Of a stretch of 64,000 nt of DNA, positions 47,525 through 59,268 are shown in pieces; the first letter of the stretch is position 1, and each line of letters starts with the position of its first letter. Source of the stretch: Blasia pusilla. Taxonomy: Eukaryota > Marchantiophyta > Marchantiopsida > Blasiales. Under the pieces are notes generated by a model. That model saw nothing but the letters and a program-made list of their open reading frames with translations, was not told the origin of the DNA and ran no database searches. A program made the position numbers and the translations under genes. The stretch lies in the NCBI GenBank assembly GCA_050084515.1, contig CM114272.1:58714001-58778000 (forward strand), given 5' to 3'.

Positions 47525-47927
47525 AGGGCGTCCGCGCCCCTCGCTTGTCCGCCCACGACTCTGCCATCCGCGCTCCCGCGACTCTGCCCAGCCCGTCCGC
47601 GTCCCTGGCCCGTGACCTAGCTAGCCGTCTTTACTTAACAGCCCCCCAGCGGCTGCAAGACCCAAACTTTCCTTTCTTCTCTCTCTCGACACCCTCACTT
47701 GCGTACACCCGACGCCCCACCACACACTACACTCGGCTGCTGTCCCCCATCAATCCGCACCAGCAAAATCTGAGAAAAACGGACAACGCTTCCGCCCACG
47801 GCCTTCCGAACAGTAAAATGACACAAAACCTCACACACGCGTCTCCAGGGGCTCCTGACCAAGGCAACTCGCTTGCCTACCTGCAAACAACGAATTCCCA
47901 CCAGCCCCCTGACATCTTTCTCATGTA

Positions 47928-48402
47928 AAAATAAAGAGTAGTAAAAACGGCATACCCGGCCTAAAACTCCACTCCTCAATCTACATCGGCATATCGAGCC
48001 TCGTCCACCCTGTGCTATCAAGGAATCCGGACGCTAGCATTCTAGTCCTAGCTCACACACATACAAGGGAGGTGCTCCAACGGCCCAACATGAGAAAGAT
48101 GGCTTAGGAAAGCCATCTTCCTCTCCTATATAGGTTGGGAAGAGCCAAAAGGCTCTTCCCTAAAATAGCCCTTCCTTGGTAACTGCGCAAGCACAACAGT
48201 GGGGGGCGAGTGACCTGGTCAACAAGTCACCCGGCTGTAAAAGACCTCAACATGAAAGTCGTCAGAAACGACGTTCCTGACACAATGGACCTATCCTCAA
48301 CCTCATCCGACACGGTGGGACAAAGTTACACTCAAGATAGTCCGCTGGCTCCTACGCCCTATCCACGATAGATCTCGGCCTATCGGCTACTAAGATGTGA
48401 CA
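47928..48402 (-). repeat. Split 575-bp LTR, right piece
   Basis: This is the rest of the LTR begun at 39451, ending GATGTGACA at 48402. The TATA-like box and the first two of the three hairpins are intact (for example GGGAAGAGCC/GGCTCTTCCC at 48137-48160); the third has decayed. Confidence 0.87.
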
Positions 48403-48586
48403 ACACCCGGCCTTTGTGCTCTTGGCGTCCTAGAGATGGATGTTGTGGTAGGTAGGGATAAATGGCTATATGGAGTTAGAGGGACCTAACCACCAGCTAG
48501 GGGGGTGATTGGAGATATTTTGGTACTTCTCGCCTCTATGTATGGATGCCATGAGTTAGCATGGGATCGTGTGTGTTCGATGACAA

Positions 48587-48623
48587 CGATGTTTGTTGTG
48601 TAGCGATGTGTATGCGCACGACA
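48587..48623 (+). repeat. Terminal fragment of a 575-bp-family LTR, opposite orientation
   Basis: GTTGTGTAGCGATGTGTATG then CGCACGACA is the reverse complement of the LTR end at 37594-37632. Only about 37 bp are recognisable; the DNA to its left (48403-48586) matches nothing else here. Confidence 0.7.
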
Positions 48624-48636
48624 ATTTTCACAACTA

Positions 48637-48943
48637 TTAGGATAGATCAGTGGGATCTAGCAGAGCGTCTGCACGAGTAGTGGAAGAGGATAGGCCCAGG
48701 AGGTCGAGGATGACCTCTTGAGGCCTCGGGAAACCTGAGAGAGCAGGTTCCTCCTTCGTTTTGGCTAATTTGGAGCCATATAGAGAAACTTACTATTTCG
48801 GGTAAGTTTCCATGTTGGGGATAGTTGACTTTCCACTTTTGGAAGTGGCCTTTGACCCGCTACAGCAGGTCAAGAGCCAAGGAGGTGACCAGCGAGCATA
48901 GGTTATCGTTGAGAGGGCTTGGGAGAGGGAAGGGGGTATACTT
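48637..48943 (+). repeat. Dispersed LTR-like repeat R, copy 2
   Basis: This matches 26875-27180 over about 307 bp in the same orientation. The hairpins are partly kept (GAAACTTAC with a diverged partner; CCACTT/AAGTGG intact). Like copy 1 it is followed by a GA tract and GAGCTCATTCTCTCT. Confidence 0.88.
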
Positions 48944-48948
48944 CAAAA

Positions 48949-49070
48949 AAGAGAGAGAGAGAGCTTGAGAGCTCATTCTCTCTCTCTCACTCACTCACTC
49001 ACTCACTCACTCACTCACTCACTCACTCACTCACTCACTCACTCACTCACTCACTCACTCACTCACTCAC

Positions 49071-49127
<57 letters not shown>
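48949..49127. repeat. Compound microsatellite (GA)n-(ACTC)n-(CT)n
   Basis: A short GA run, then roughly 22 ACTC units (about 48985-49074) and a CT run to 49127 follow repeat R copy 2. All open frames across it are low-complexity artefacts. Confidence 0.97.
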
Positions 49128-49130
<3 letters not shown>

Positions 49131-49420
49131 ACAACAAAGAAATATGTGTTGGAACCTCAAAACTGAAACAACTCGGAACTTGTTTAGCGCCATGATGTTA
49201 GAAAAAAATCAACCTGGGACTCTGATTGGATCAAGAAAAACTCTGCACTACTTGCCCAATCCTAATTCTCCTGAGAGATGGCGCGCTGCCCCTACACGGC
49301 CGCTGCTATTCTTGAGTTCTTAGACTTGAAAGCTTGTGAAAGCTGCCTCTGAACAGGAAAATGAGCCCTCTGAACAGTCAAGTGTGGCTGATATGCACCA
49401 AAAGAGTACTAATTAGAATT

Positions 49421-49427
49421 AGAGAGA

Positions 49428-49460
<33 letters not shown>
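49421..49460. repeat. (GA)n microsatellite
   Basis: This is a GA run of about 40 bp with one interruption. Confidence 0.95.
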
Positions 49461-49463
<3 letters not shown>

Positions 49464-49819
49464 GCAAGATACATCGGCAACTGTAAACGTTTGGATAACC
49501 CAACAAAAGGAAGGTGAATTTGGCAAAATTCATGTGGACTTGACTACATTTAGAGTTGAATGCGAATAAATTTCTTAACACATTTACATACCCTTGCATC
49601 GCATGGGCACCTTACTAGTTTTTCTAATATTCAGTAGGGTCCGTTGGAAACATCCAAATACTCTTTCCATAAAAAAAATATTTTTTGAATAAAAAGTTTC
49701 CAAAATTTGGCTGGTCGGATCGGAAATTCCCACACTGGCCTTCGATAATGTGTGCGCTGCTCTTGAGTTACTACGTGATTGCTCTTGAGTTACTACGTTG
49801 AATTCCTTGTCACAAAAAT

Positions 49820-50530
49820 AGCGACAACTCACGACTACGTGGGGCCGCCACACTAGTTCGCACGTGTTCTGGCAAGCGGTGGGGGATCCACGTGTCCCTG
49901 AGCAGAGTCACCCACGGTTGACGCCCGAGATACCCCGTCGACTGGCGCGGACCAAGTGTAACACCAGTCCAGCACGTACCGTCCAATGGCCGTTGCGGGG
50001 GAGCCCCACGTGGTCGCAACGCATTCGCCGTTGTGGAGGCGTTTTCAAAGGTCGCCAGAAAGCCATAAGGCGCGCCAGCCAGCGAGCGGCGTCCCATTGG
50101 CTAGAGCACAATTCGCTCTGTGTAAATCCTGGCAGCCTCCCCAAGTCACCGGCACCATCTCCAAATCTGGAGGCACTCAACAACAACAACAACAGCAGCA
50201 GAGAGTGGTAGCCGAATCCAGGCCATCGCTCCGACCCATTGTCCGCAGGTTAGCGGGGCCTACCGATGGAGACACGTTTAGGGTTCCGTGTACACCGTTG
50301 CCATCCGATGACGTTCTCCGCCCAAGCCGCCTTAGGACCGACAGAGTAAAGTCCCCAGAGGTAATTCCCGCCGCGCCCGTCAGAAGGGCCGGCCGGGAGG
50401 TTGACGAGGGTCAGTCTGGATCTGGCAGCGCTTCCAAATAGGGTGGAGTCACTGAATATTCGCTGCTAGTTTATGGGCATCTCGAAGGAATGGTATATAT
50501 ATATTTTATTTGGATTTGGATTTGGCGGTT
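49820..50530 (+). promoter_or_regulatory. GC-rich zone and TATA box upstream of the inhibitor-2 gene
   Basis: A GC- and CpG-rich block (49820-50440) is followed by TATATATATATTTTA at 50494-50507. This resembles a promoter firing rightward, toward the inhibitor-2 exons. Frames in the GC-rich block on either strand show no domain. The distance to the first recognised exon (2.4 kb) leaves room for a leader exon and intron. Confidence 0.45.
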
Positions 50531-50652
50531 TTGGTCAGATGCGGCGGACGAAAGAGTTCAGAGCGTGTGACGGAGGGGATGGAATCGTGACGGAGTAGGG
50601 TGGTGTTGATGGATGGGGTTTCCGCAAGGAATCCGTTACTTATGTCGCTCTC

Positions 50653-51183
50653 GTGCGCAGAGGAGAAGTCGAGAATCTTCCCGTCCGCCCAGGGTGCTGT
50701 TTGTTACGAACGGAGAGTCGGGGTCGACATCCACTGAGCGACAGAGAGGGACGGAGCGGAGTCTGTTGCGGGCAGGCAGGGCAGACAGACTATCTTGAAG
50801 AATTTTGCTGGCTCGCTCGCTCGCTCGGGTGGAGTGCGCACGGGAGTGGGCTGGATTCCGAGGAGTGGGAGGCAAACGGGGCGACGACGGGGCTGAAGGC
50901 AGTGCTGAATTTTGCATTGAAGGGGTTTCTGCTGCTGTTTTTCCTGACATTGGCGATCACCTCCTTCTTAGTGTACTGGGCCACGTTTTGGGGGAATCGA
51001 TTGCTGTCGCTTTTCCTGGAAACCGTAGAGGCCGCGGAGCGCAGAGCCGCGGGAGCGCTCAGATCCGGACGCGTTCTTGTAGACGATTGTCGCAACAGCC
51101 TCGAGCATCTGTGGGGGATCGCAATCAGCGTGGCAGGATCACTATACGCCAGGCTAGAGGGTGCGCCTACTGCCGAAGACTGA
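50653..51183 (+). CDS. Hypothetical single-pass membrane protein frame
   Basis: This is an open frame of 176 codons without a clear ATG at its start. Residues about 88-115 are strongly hydrophobic (GFLLLFFLTLAITSFLVYWA), then an Arg/Glu-rich amphipathic stretch and a second weak hydrophobic patch follow. It lies about 150 bp downstream of the TATA box at 50494. It could be a small gene, an exon, or leader sequence of the inhibitor-2 transcript. I recognise no family. Confidence 0.25.
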   Translation: MRRGEVENLPVRPGCCLLRTESRGRHPLSDREGRSGVCCGQAGQTDYLEEFCWLARSLGWSAHGSGLDSEEWEANGATTGLKAVLNFALKGFLLLFFLTLAITSFLVYWATFWGNRLLSLFLETVEAAERRAAGALRSGRVLVDDCRNSLEHLWGIAISVAGSLYARLEGAPTAED

Positions 51184-52945
51184 GGACTAGATCGAAAATT
51201 TGGAGGCCCGGGGTTTCTTTTTTGTATGTCGGGCTACAGGAAGAGAGCAAACGCAGCCTCTTTCTTACCCTCCGCGTTATCGATTCAGGGGGGTGGCGGA
51301 CGGAGTGGAAAGTCTTTGGATCGGGCACCTCTGGAGTGGAAGGAATTGGAGCGCGGTGCCTGTCTCATGGAGAATTGGTCTCCCGCGTTCATCTGGTTTC
51401 ACGGCCGAAGGTGCTACTGACTTGGTGCGGAGGTCGTGCAGTAGCGAGTGACTCAGGGAATTCGGAGGAATGAGACGTAGCGGGAGTTCGAAGCCGAGGT
51501 TTGTGTGCTTCCCTGCTCTCGCCGCTCCAATTACTGCTCCCCGTCTCTGTACTGTTTGTTTGGCCAGATATTGTTTTTCTCAGACAGCGGAGAAGAAGTA
51601 ATGCGATGGCATTTTCAAACCTCTTCGTCTCTATCGCTGCCTGCTGCTTACCGATTGTCATCAAGCCCGCTTGGGGAGCTCTGGACGAAAGTCCGACTCG
51701 GTCGCAATTTGTGGACGCATGTATTGCTCATAGATGCTTCTTTGTAAGCGATTGTGATTTTACGGACAGCGTCGTGGATCGCTCAGTGTAGAATGGGGGC
51801 AATTCTTGTCTGCGTTTTTCTCATGATGATTTTGATGCTGACGTCGTGGACTTTTCCTTCCAGTCCGAGCACAATTAATCCAATGGGTGTAGAAAGCGTA
51901 CCCATTATCGAATGGAGTTTCGTTGATGGCAATAGCGTGTTTTCTCCACACATTGCCTTCGCTCTGTTCTATTTTTGTAAAATGTGGCGCTCTCTTCTCT
52001 TCGAATTCGCACTCTTGCAATTCCTCGTCGTAGGCTTTTTCTGCCTGAAACTGTCGTTATGGTGAAAGTTGAACGGATATGTCCTTTGTTGCTGGAAAGA
52101 TTTTGAGTTTGCTCTTATCGGGTGTCAGTTGTACTAGTCGTGAGCTTATCTGATGGGGCACGGGGTTTCTCTGCGGTCTCTGAGAATGATGGGAAATTTG
52201 ATTAGTTCGTAAGTATACCATGACGTGCTGAGCTATTCTTATCAAGCTTCTGAAAGGTCTTCCTTTCCTTTCCTGAACTAGCTCTCCTGAGGGACAAGTC
52301 TCCCAACGTTTCCTCAGTGAAATTGTTCACCGTAGAGTTTATGTAAGTGGTATGAAAACTGGAAACGAGTAGTGGAAGGTGGAGACGCTGTTAATTGTAG
52401 GGTTTCTGTGCTGGAAATTAGTGAATAATCTTGCTAATGTGACCTAGCCTCCAAAAACTTCTAGGTTATGTGCGCACTGTTGTTTCTCTGTCCTTCATCA
52501 CTTCTCGAGACCCACCACTTTTACCAGCCATGCCATGGCAGATGCAATGATGTATGATCAGTTGAGAACTGTGGGGCCGAATTGGAAGGATTGACCAGGA
52601 TTTAGTCTAAAAGACATCAGGGAGAAATGGCCTCGGTTATTTTTCACTGGTTTCTAGATGTGAATATATGTATGCATGGCTAAATACAGTAGGACCATAA
52701 TGTCTGCATGGCTAGATGTGTTACGCTTAGCTGGTGTTTGTGAGGGTTTAACAGAAGGGCTGAAAGTTTGGAATTGTACCTCCTCTGTTTGGTCTTTGAA
52801 GCACTGAAGCCATTTGCTTGTGCTATGTTTGGTCAAAAAGGAAGTTAGCTTGAGTTAATCTAGATAAGGCAAAGAGACATGAAGAAAAAGCTCTTGCACT
52901 TAAGCTAATTTTCCAAAATGACTCGGCTTGTGTTTTATACCGCAG

Positions 52946-55900
52946 GGTCCGGGTAGTCTGGGATGAGCAAAACTTGGACTTTTTAGAGGCCAACAAGACA
53001 CCCAAGCAAAAGATTAATGAGCCCAAGACACCATATCATGCTCCTGAGGCCGAGGATGGTACTCTTTCTGCCATGTTCTTTTTGTGTGTTTTACACCTGA
53101 TTTGAGTTGTCTCATGGCTTATGTTCGCACAAATTTGTTGACTCATGAAACGTCTGGGGAAGTACATCTGCCAAAGAAAGTTGCCTGGAAAAGTACTATC
53201 TTAATAGTTCGGTTTCAAACAGGACTTGGACATTCCTAATGCTTAGAGGGGAGGTTTCTGGTTTGAAAGCAAAGACTTGGTGCACTGTTTGTTGGTAAAC
53301 AAGCAGTCCTAAGAGTTCTGTTTTGGTGTAGTTATGGTCTTGTAAATTCTGAGACGCGGGTTTTCTTTCTCTTCTTAAGCAACCGGCTATGTTCACAAAT
53401 CTGATGACTTAACAGAAGCAAGGAGGGGGAAATGGGTGTTTAGCAGCTATGGCTTGTCGTAGTATTTCTTCTGTACATGCTATGTCCAAATGCAGGACAT
53501 GGATCAATTGATCAGAGAAACTAAGCTGAACAAAGAGAGTGAATAAAGCGGTTTATTGTGCATGGGAACCTGACTGGAATGTGTAACAGGAAATTTGAAA
53601 ACGATATAATAAACTGAAGTATATTTTCCCCCTGAACGTCATATTGGGCAGGACATGGTATCAGTCGTGATTGCACCCAGCTTGTGGTCCAACTAGCTCT
53701 ACACCTGAACTTGAGTGAGAGCAGCGAGGCGGGAATCCAAGATTCTCGGAGAGGAAAAACAAGACAAGGGCAAATTTGCTAGACCAAACATTATTATTAT
53801 GCCAATGAGCATTATGGCTTATAGCTGGATACAGCATCATGATCCAAGAGATCTAAATGGAGATAGAGTTTCTGTAGTCTTCTTTCTTGCTGAAGAAGAA
53901 TTTGGGAGCGGGGGAGAGCATGGCAGCCAAAGTTTCATGGTTGATGTTAACTTTTTAGTTGGTTCTATTGATCCCTATGTTTTTCAATCAACTGTGGGTT
54001 TCAAGCCTGGCAATGGTGTGGTGGAAATGCAGAGTTGTGGCCTCAATCTGCACTTCCAAGCATGCTAATAGGTGCAGAGGAAGTACAAAAAAACTGTGAC
54101 TCCGGGTTTGAATCACCTTCAAACAGGCCCTTTCTGCAGTGCTTGTGTATGAAATACCAATACCCTACTCTATGGAGACTCAAAAACATGTACTGGAACA
54201 TACTGTCTGGCTCTATTTCTGAGCAGTCTTTGCAATGATATAACATACATGAGGCAACTTTTGGATATTCTAAGCACGGAAAGATTTCACCACTATGGTG
54301 TTACGTAGATATCTGAACACACGGTACTCCAGCTACTGCTGGTCTATCTACAATCTTTAAGGTTGTAAGGTTCTCAAGGCTTATGTCCACTCCAGAAGCA
54401 ATATTTCCGCTGGTTCCCAAAATTTTTAGGATCTCAAGGGTGGAAAGGATTCTGATTCACTCCAGAAATAATTTTGCTGCTGGCCCATTGCAATTCACAA
54501 AGGATGCTGCAGTTGAATACAGAAGTTTCCTCCAGTGTTTGTGTTCAATAACAGAGTATTATAACCTGGTAGGCAATGTTTTAGAACTGGTCACTCCTGC
54601 TGAATGTCTCTAGCAGGCCTTGTCGTCGGAGAAGTCTATTATTCTTGAATTTTCATCCCAACTTTGATGATGCAACCCTGATCATTTTCAGTTCACAAAG
54701 TATGTGTTTTGCCATGCCCTGCAAGGCCAAGCCGGACATTGACATGGAAGATCATTTCTGTTTTTACCCATTGTCGCCTTCTGTGTCCAGAGACACTCCC
54801 TATCTACATCTTATCAGGAGGCCAGCTAGAGAATAAAACAATGTGGCAAAATCAGGGGACAAGTGCGATCAACATGAGCCATGACTTGCATGATAGGATG
54901 GACTTGACCTTAACTCGTTACCAGAACTCAGCGCTCTGTGGATTTGGAAGTTTTAGTTCATACTCCACATGGCATCCTACAATTTCAGTTTGCTAGAGCA
55001 AGAAGACTGACTCTTCATGCTGAAAACACTTTCATAAGTTTTTTTGAAATGCTCATGACAGCTTCAGTAATTCCCTCTTTTGCATATTCCGTAAAGGCAC
55101 TGATGGAGACTGTTTGGACAAACAACATGCTACTAGAGTGCTCCACACTAGCTTTTGAGGTCTTCATGGATGCTGCTCTTGGGCAGAAGGCAGTGTGGCT
55201 TGTTCAGAACTTCTAAGAAAGTAACTCCCCTCCGACAATGTTAAATGGATGTCTAAATATTTCAAAAGAACAGACAGTGGAAGTTGGACTCTAAGAGTGT
55301 CCTTGTAAACTTGGAGAAGTGGATGAGACTTGTATCCCTCAGCAATAATACATTTTTTTCTTACTGCAAATCTCAGCAGTAAGAAAAGTGCTGAGACTTG
55401 CATTGTCACTTACAAGAGTTAGAACAATAAGATTTCTAAACAACCTGTTGATAGTATGATATTTGCAAATGTCTGCCACAAACGTGTGGAGTGAGTGGGG
55501 AAGAAGTAATTGATCATTCATGGAGGCTTTTGATGATATTTGAGTCCAGCTGTTTGACGGCAGTTTTCGGAGTATGGCTGGGAGACCTGAACAGAAATCT
55601 ATTGGAAAAATTCTTGGAGTGAGCCCTCTTCTTTTGATCTTGAAGAGTGGAGGGTGGGGAGTAGTTACGTGCTGGATGTGGCACAAAAATAGTCAGAACT
55701 AGTGACAGAGATTGCAGTAATATGCAGTGCCTGGTGTCTGAACTAGTAATCTAGGGACTTTAATCATGAAGTAATGATTGTTGTAGGCTTGTAACCATAG
55801 ACCCCCTGGTTGGATGGCTCTAGAGACTGGAGTGGGTGCAGGGTGGGGAAGAAATGGAGAGAGGGTCTCTCATGTAGTGTGAGTGCTGACCGTATAGAGT

Positions 55901-58900
55901 GGTTCAGAGCTTCCAGGTATCAACCAGGAAGCTCTTTACAACACTGTTGATCTTACATGATTTGAGTCGGAAATACATGATACTCATCAACCGAGCACCT
56001 CTGGGCAGTGCATCTAGGTTACTGAACGAGATGAATAGCCATGGTGGTACCAGCTGAGGAATTTCCGTGCAGGCACAGGTGATCTAATAGTGATGGCAGG
56101 TTTCACTCCAATTGCTACACAAGGCTCAGGACTTCGCTTGTCCTACCATCCTGCTGTTTTACTATTCAATGTCCAGTAGCATAGCTAGCATATACCAGGT
56201 AAAATCAAAGCTGAGAACTTTGAAATACTTCTTCAGACCATGCAGCAACATTCATGTCTCATTGGCACTCATCTTTGGCCTTTATGGCTACATGATGTGT
56301 AAGTTTAGTCAAGCAAGTCTGGAAGTCCATGCAGGACACTGAGACATTGTGCTCATTAAGTAGTGCCTGCTATAGCCTTGCAATGTTAGACCCCACACCC
56401 TGGTTGGACAGTGCCAGAGACTGGGCTGGGTGCAGTGGGACAAGGAATCGAAGTTCGTACCACCTGAGAGGAGGGAGACTCTCTCATGCAGTGTGAGTGC
56501 TAAACATACAGAGTGGAGAGACACTACTTCTTTAGTAGTGCCTGTTGTATCCTTGTGGCCGTAGACCCTGTGCCCTGGTTGGATGATGCTAAGAGGAAGA
56601 AATGAAGAAGGTACCATATGATAAAAGGGAGAATCTCTCATATGTTGTGAATGCTTACCATCCAGAGTATTGGTGTGGAACTTCCAAGTATCAGCTGAGA
56701 AGCTCTGTACTGTACTGTCTACCTATACGGATAAAGATACCCAATACACGTTACTTACCAGTCACTGTGTTCACATTCTGGTGTTACCAGCTTAGCAATA
56801 TCAATATAGACTGTTGCTCTTTGTGTTGTGAATTTTTCTGTGACAAGGTAGTGACTAAAGGTTTCGTACCCAGCGTCACACAATGTGCAGGATTTCATTT
56901 GTGTTCCCATCCTGCTTTTTTCTTGTGGTTCAAGGAGTCTGCCCCCTTCCTGAGCTTGAACTTAAGCTGGGTACCCAAACAAGGGGTTCCCTGCAGACAG
57001 TTCTTAAATCTGCTTGTCCAGAGTATACAGTCGTGAGAAAGGTTTGACATTTCCATGGATTCCTCAGTGGAGAGAGAGATGAAGATTATCTATTACGAAC
57101 ACTGGAATTCTGGATACTAGTCTAACTGAAATTGTTATGTGTCCCTCAAAATCATAGCCGAGAAAGATCAAATTGACAGTCCTGGAACGTTGATTGCTGT
57201 GCAGGACTGGTGAGCCCAAGTCCCAACGACGAGTGCACACCAATGGCTGATGCCGTACATGCTGAGGCCATTCGGCATGCTCTCATAGAGGTAGCTTCTT
57301 CGAGTGATGAAGCAGGTTGTAGTCGGCCTCCTCCGCGTGGTGGTTGGGCATCATCAGAGGACGAGGGGGAGGAGATGGACCATGATTCTGAAGGTAGCCT
57401 TTTTCTTTTCTCTTCTTAATTTTTTTCTACTAAAATAGATGTTTCGTTTCTTCCGGACACCAGAGCAATCCCTAATTTGTTTTCAGCGACTTGTATGAGT
57501 AAAATGGCACTGTAATGCAGTGATCGTGGACAGCAACGACTTGTACACTCATAGAGAACAGCCGAAGGTTGAGAAGAGCTTTAGCCCCACCCCAGGATGA
57601 TCTCATACAGCTGTAGCAAAATGAGAACTCGATGTTCGGAAGGGCTTTCACAGGTTGACTGGTCCTGTTTTGGACTGGAGCTCTGGCAGTATAGTCACAT
57701 ACTCCATGCTAGCTAGCAGTGTGTGTGGAACCTGTGATACAGAAAACCAGCAAACAAAAGTGAGTTTGGTTGACAGACGGTTGCTTCCTAAAGGCTGTGG
57801 CCATGAATGTGGTCTAAATTGCCAAAGAAGAATGGATCATTGCCGCTGTGAAGGCAGATGAAACTTTGGGTTCTTTCAATATTCCAGTCCATGATAGGTA
57901 CTGTCTGATTATTACCTTTTCCTCTTAGATAGCTACTGGATGTGTTGAGGTCATTGTGGCTGCCTGGTGGAAGATTCACCACCGGGCAGATCCTTCTGAA
58001 CGTTTGGCTGCCTAGTAGCTTGTTGGATGTTCTATAATGGAACTGATTGATAATCACATTCATGGTTGGTTGTCTGCATTAGTAGTCACCCAATCCGGTG
58101 TGTGAAGTCACCAGGCAGTTTAAAAAGGAGGCTTCTAGTGCACTCTGCTAGCTGGGAACATAGGGTTCGTGATGCTTTCAATGTGTGGACTATATCGCTT
58201 ATGAAAGCAGTTCTTTTGTACCATTCACAAAATTAGAAGCGAAAAGTCGCATGTCAGTTACCTGAAAGTGAGTATCTTCCTCTCTTTCTGGTCGCTCACC
58301 AGCTGTCCTCATTTTGGAGGGTGTCTTTTTGTTAACTAGAGTGCCTTTCTGTTGGATTGGGAGCTTGGATTGCTGTTGTGGTGTGTAGTTGTGAAGTTTC
58401 CCGTCTGTGTCTTTCCAAGTCGGTTATTGGGTTTTAGATTTTCTTGCTACCATAATCCTTCGTATTTTTGCTGAAGTTGGTGTGGCCTGATTATCGTCCG
58501 ACCTAACCCAAGCTTCTGTGATATCCTATGTATCCTTCTGCCATGTCGCTTTTTGATGTCTACATCAAAGACCAAATTTTTGGATACATTGACTATATTG
58601 ACGATGGTGAGTGGGTCTACCTTAGACCTAATGCTCCCTTCTTTGAAAAACTCAGCTTCACAGGTTTCGGAATTCGGCCTTTGGCAGTAACAGAACAGAC
58701 ATAGACGATGAATTCACCCAATATGGCTATTGCAGGTGTCCTTAGAATATATCTTCACCTCGCATCATTGTTATCTTTAAAGCGAGGTCACTCACGTGCT
58801 GGACTCTAGATCTTGTAGCATGCACATCATTTGACATCAATGACAGAAAGTTTGTGATTCCAGGAAGGTGAGAACCCTAGAAATGTAGGCCCCTTCCAAA

Positions 58901-59268
58901 TTTTCTAGTGAACAGGCTACTGTAGGCATGCATATCTTGTTCGGAGAAAGTTTAAGATGGATAAATTTGCCTGGGTCCGGAGCTCACTCGAGGTAAATAT
59001 TGTTTCAATCTACGCAGGTTTTGAGTCGAATGGACGTCGCTGGAGCTTCGAGGAGCAGCGGCGGGCCCATTATGATGAATACCGGAAGGCGAAGATGCTG
59101 GGGGAGGGCGACATGAGTGATGAGGAAGAGACCCACGTAGGAGAAAGAAGCTCGGCTAGCGAAAGAGGTTTGGCGAGTGGCAGCAGCTGTAGTAGGCCTA
59201 GTCATGATCAGGAGTCCACCCTGAGCAGAAGCCTCAGCGGTATTGACCTCCAAGAGGCTAAGATGTGA
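52946..59268 (+). CDS. Protein phosphatase 1 inhibitor-2 (last three exons)
   Basis: Inhibitor-2 is a largely disordered regulator of PP1 in nucleus and cytosol. Exons: 52946-53058, 57205-57393, 59018-59268, with GT-AG introns and matching phases; together they encode about 184 residues to the stop at 59266-59268. Exon A has VRVVWDEQNLDFLEANKTPK and KINEPKTPYHAPE, the plant family's N-terminal R-V-x-W-D-E and K-I-x-E-P-K-T-P-Y-H block. Exon B has an acidic Ser/Asp-rich tract (WASSEDEGEEMDHD). Exon C has FEEQRRAHYDEYRKAKML, the PP1-binding R/K-x-H-Y-D-E helix. Phase requires a first exon ending with two codon bases; I could not identify it (ATGGGGCACGG at 52153-52163 is one untested candidate). 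The 4.1-kb middle intron is unusually long for this window. Confidence 0.9.
53059..57204 (+). other. 4.1-kb intron of inhibitor-2 with internal repeats
   Basis: Diverged direct repeats lie at about 55770-56170 and 56540-56925, with an additional partial copy at 56365-56530. Shared strings include CCTGGTTGGA, CTCTCATG and GAAGCTCT. An open frame at 53715-54068 has no recognisable domain. At 53653-53669 CATGGTATCAGTCGTGA resembles a copia LTR-end/primer-site junction. The intron therefore probably holds old repeat insertions. Confidence 0.6.

Larger units (their letters stand above)
39551..47921 (-). mobile_element. Ty3/gypsy element with DNA methyltransferase and PHD finger, - copy
   Basis: On the minus strand, from high to low coordinates: leader (47921-46623), Gag, zinc knuckle, protease, DNMT3-like domain, RT, RNase H, integrase and PHD finger. 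The order equals that of the + copy at 29140-37508. The whole block of about 8.37 kb sits between two parts of one 574-bp LTR with CATGTA on both sides. RT has an internal deletion and RNase H a frameshift, but Gag, protease, the DNMT catalytic part, integrase core and PHD finger are each still open over long stretches. Confidence 0.93.
46623..47921 (-). other. Gypsy leader region (- copy)
   Basis: This is the sequence upstream of Gag. It holds no domain of its own, but it has two oddities: a 62-bp piece of RNase H coding sequence (47463-47524) and a perfect 14-bp inverted repeat (47428-47460). No primer-binding site was identified, and no LTR directly adjoins its outer end. Confidence 0.5.

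Noticed and set aside
40923-47615. Numerous plus-strand frames over the minus-strand gypsy
   Set aside because: They are antisense shadows of Gag, protease, DNMT and integrase, which have clear motifs on the minus strand.
48919-49195. Ser-Leu-Thr-His repeat frames
   Set aside because: They come from the (ACTC)n-(CT)n microsatellite.
49810-50441. Overlapping long frames on both strands in the GC-rich block
   Set aside because: No domain, no conserved motif and no splice-supported extension; composition explains the open frames.
51481-52065. Hydrophobic frames upstream of inhibitor-2 (51501-51791, 51754-52065)
   Set aside because: They are T-rich sequence giving Phe/Leu-rich translation; no family and no conserved start.
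53715-54068. 117-codon frame in the inhibitor-2 intron as a gene
   Set aside because: No recognised domain, and it lies within an intron defined by phase-matched flanking exons.
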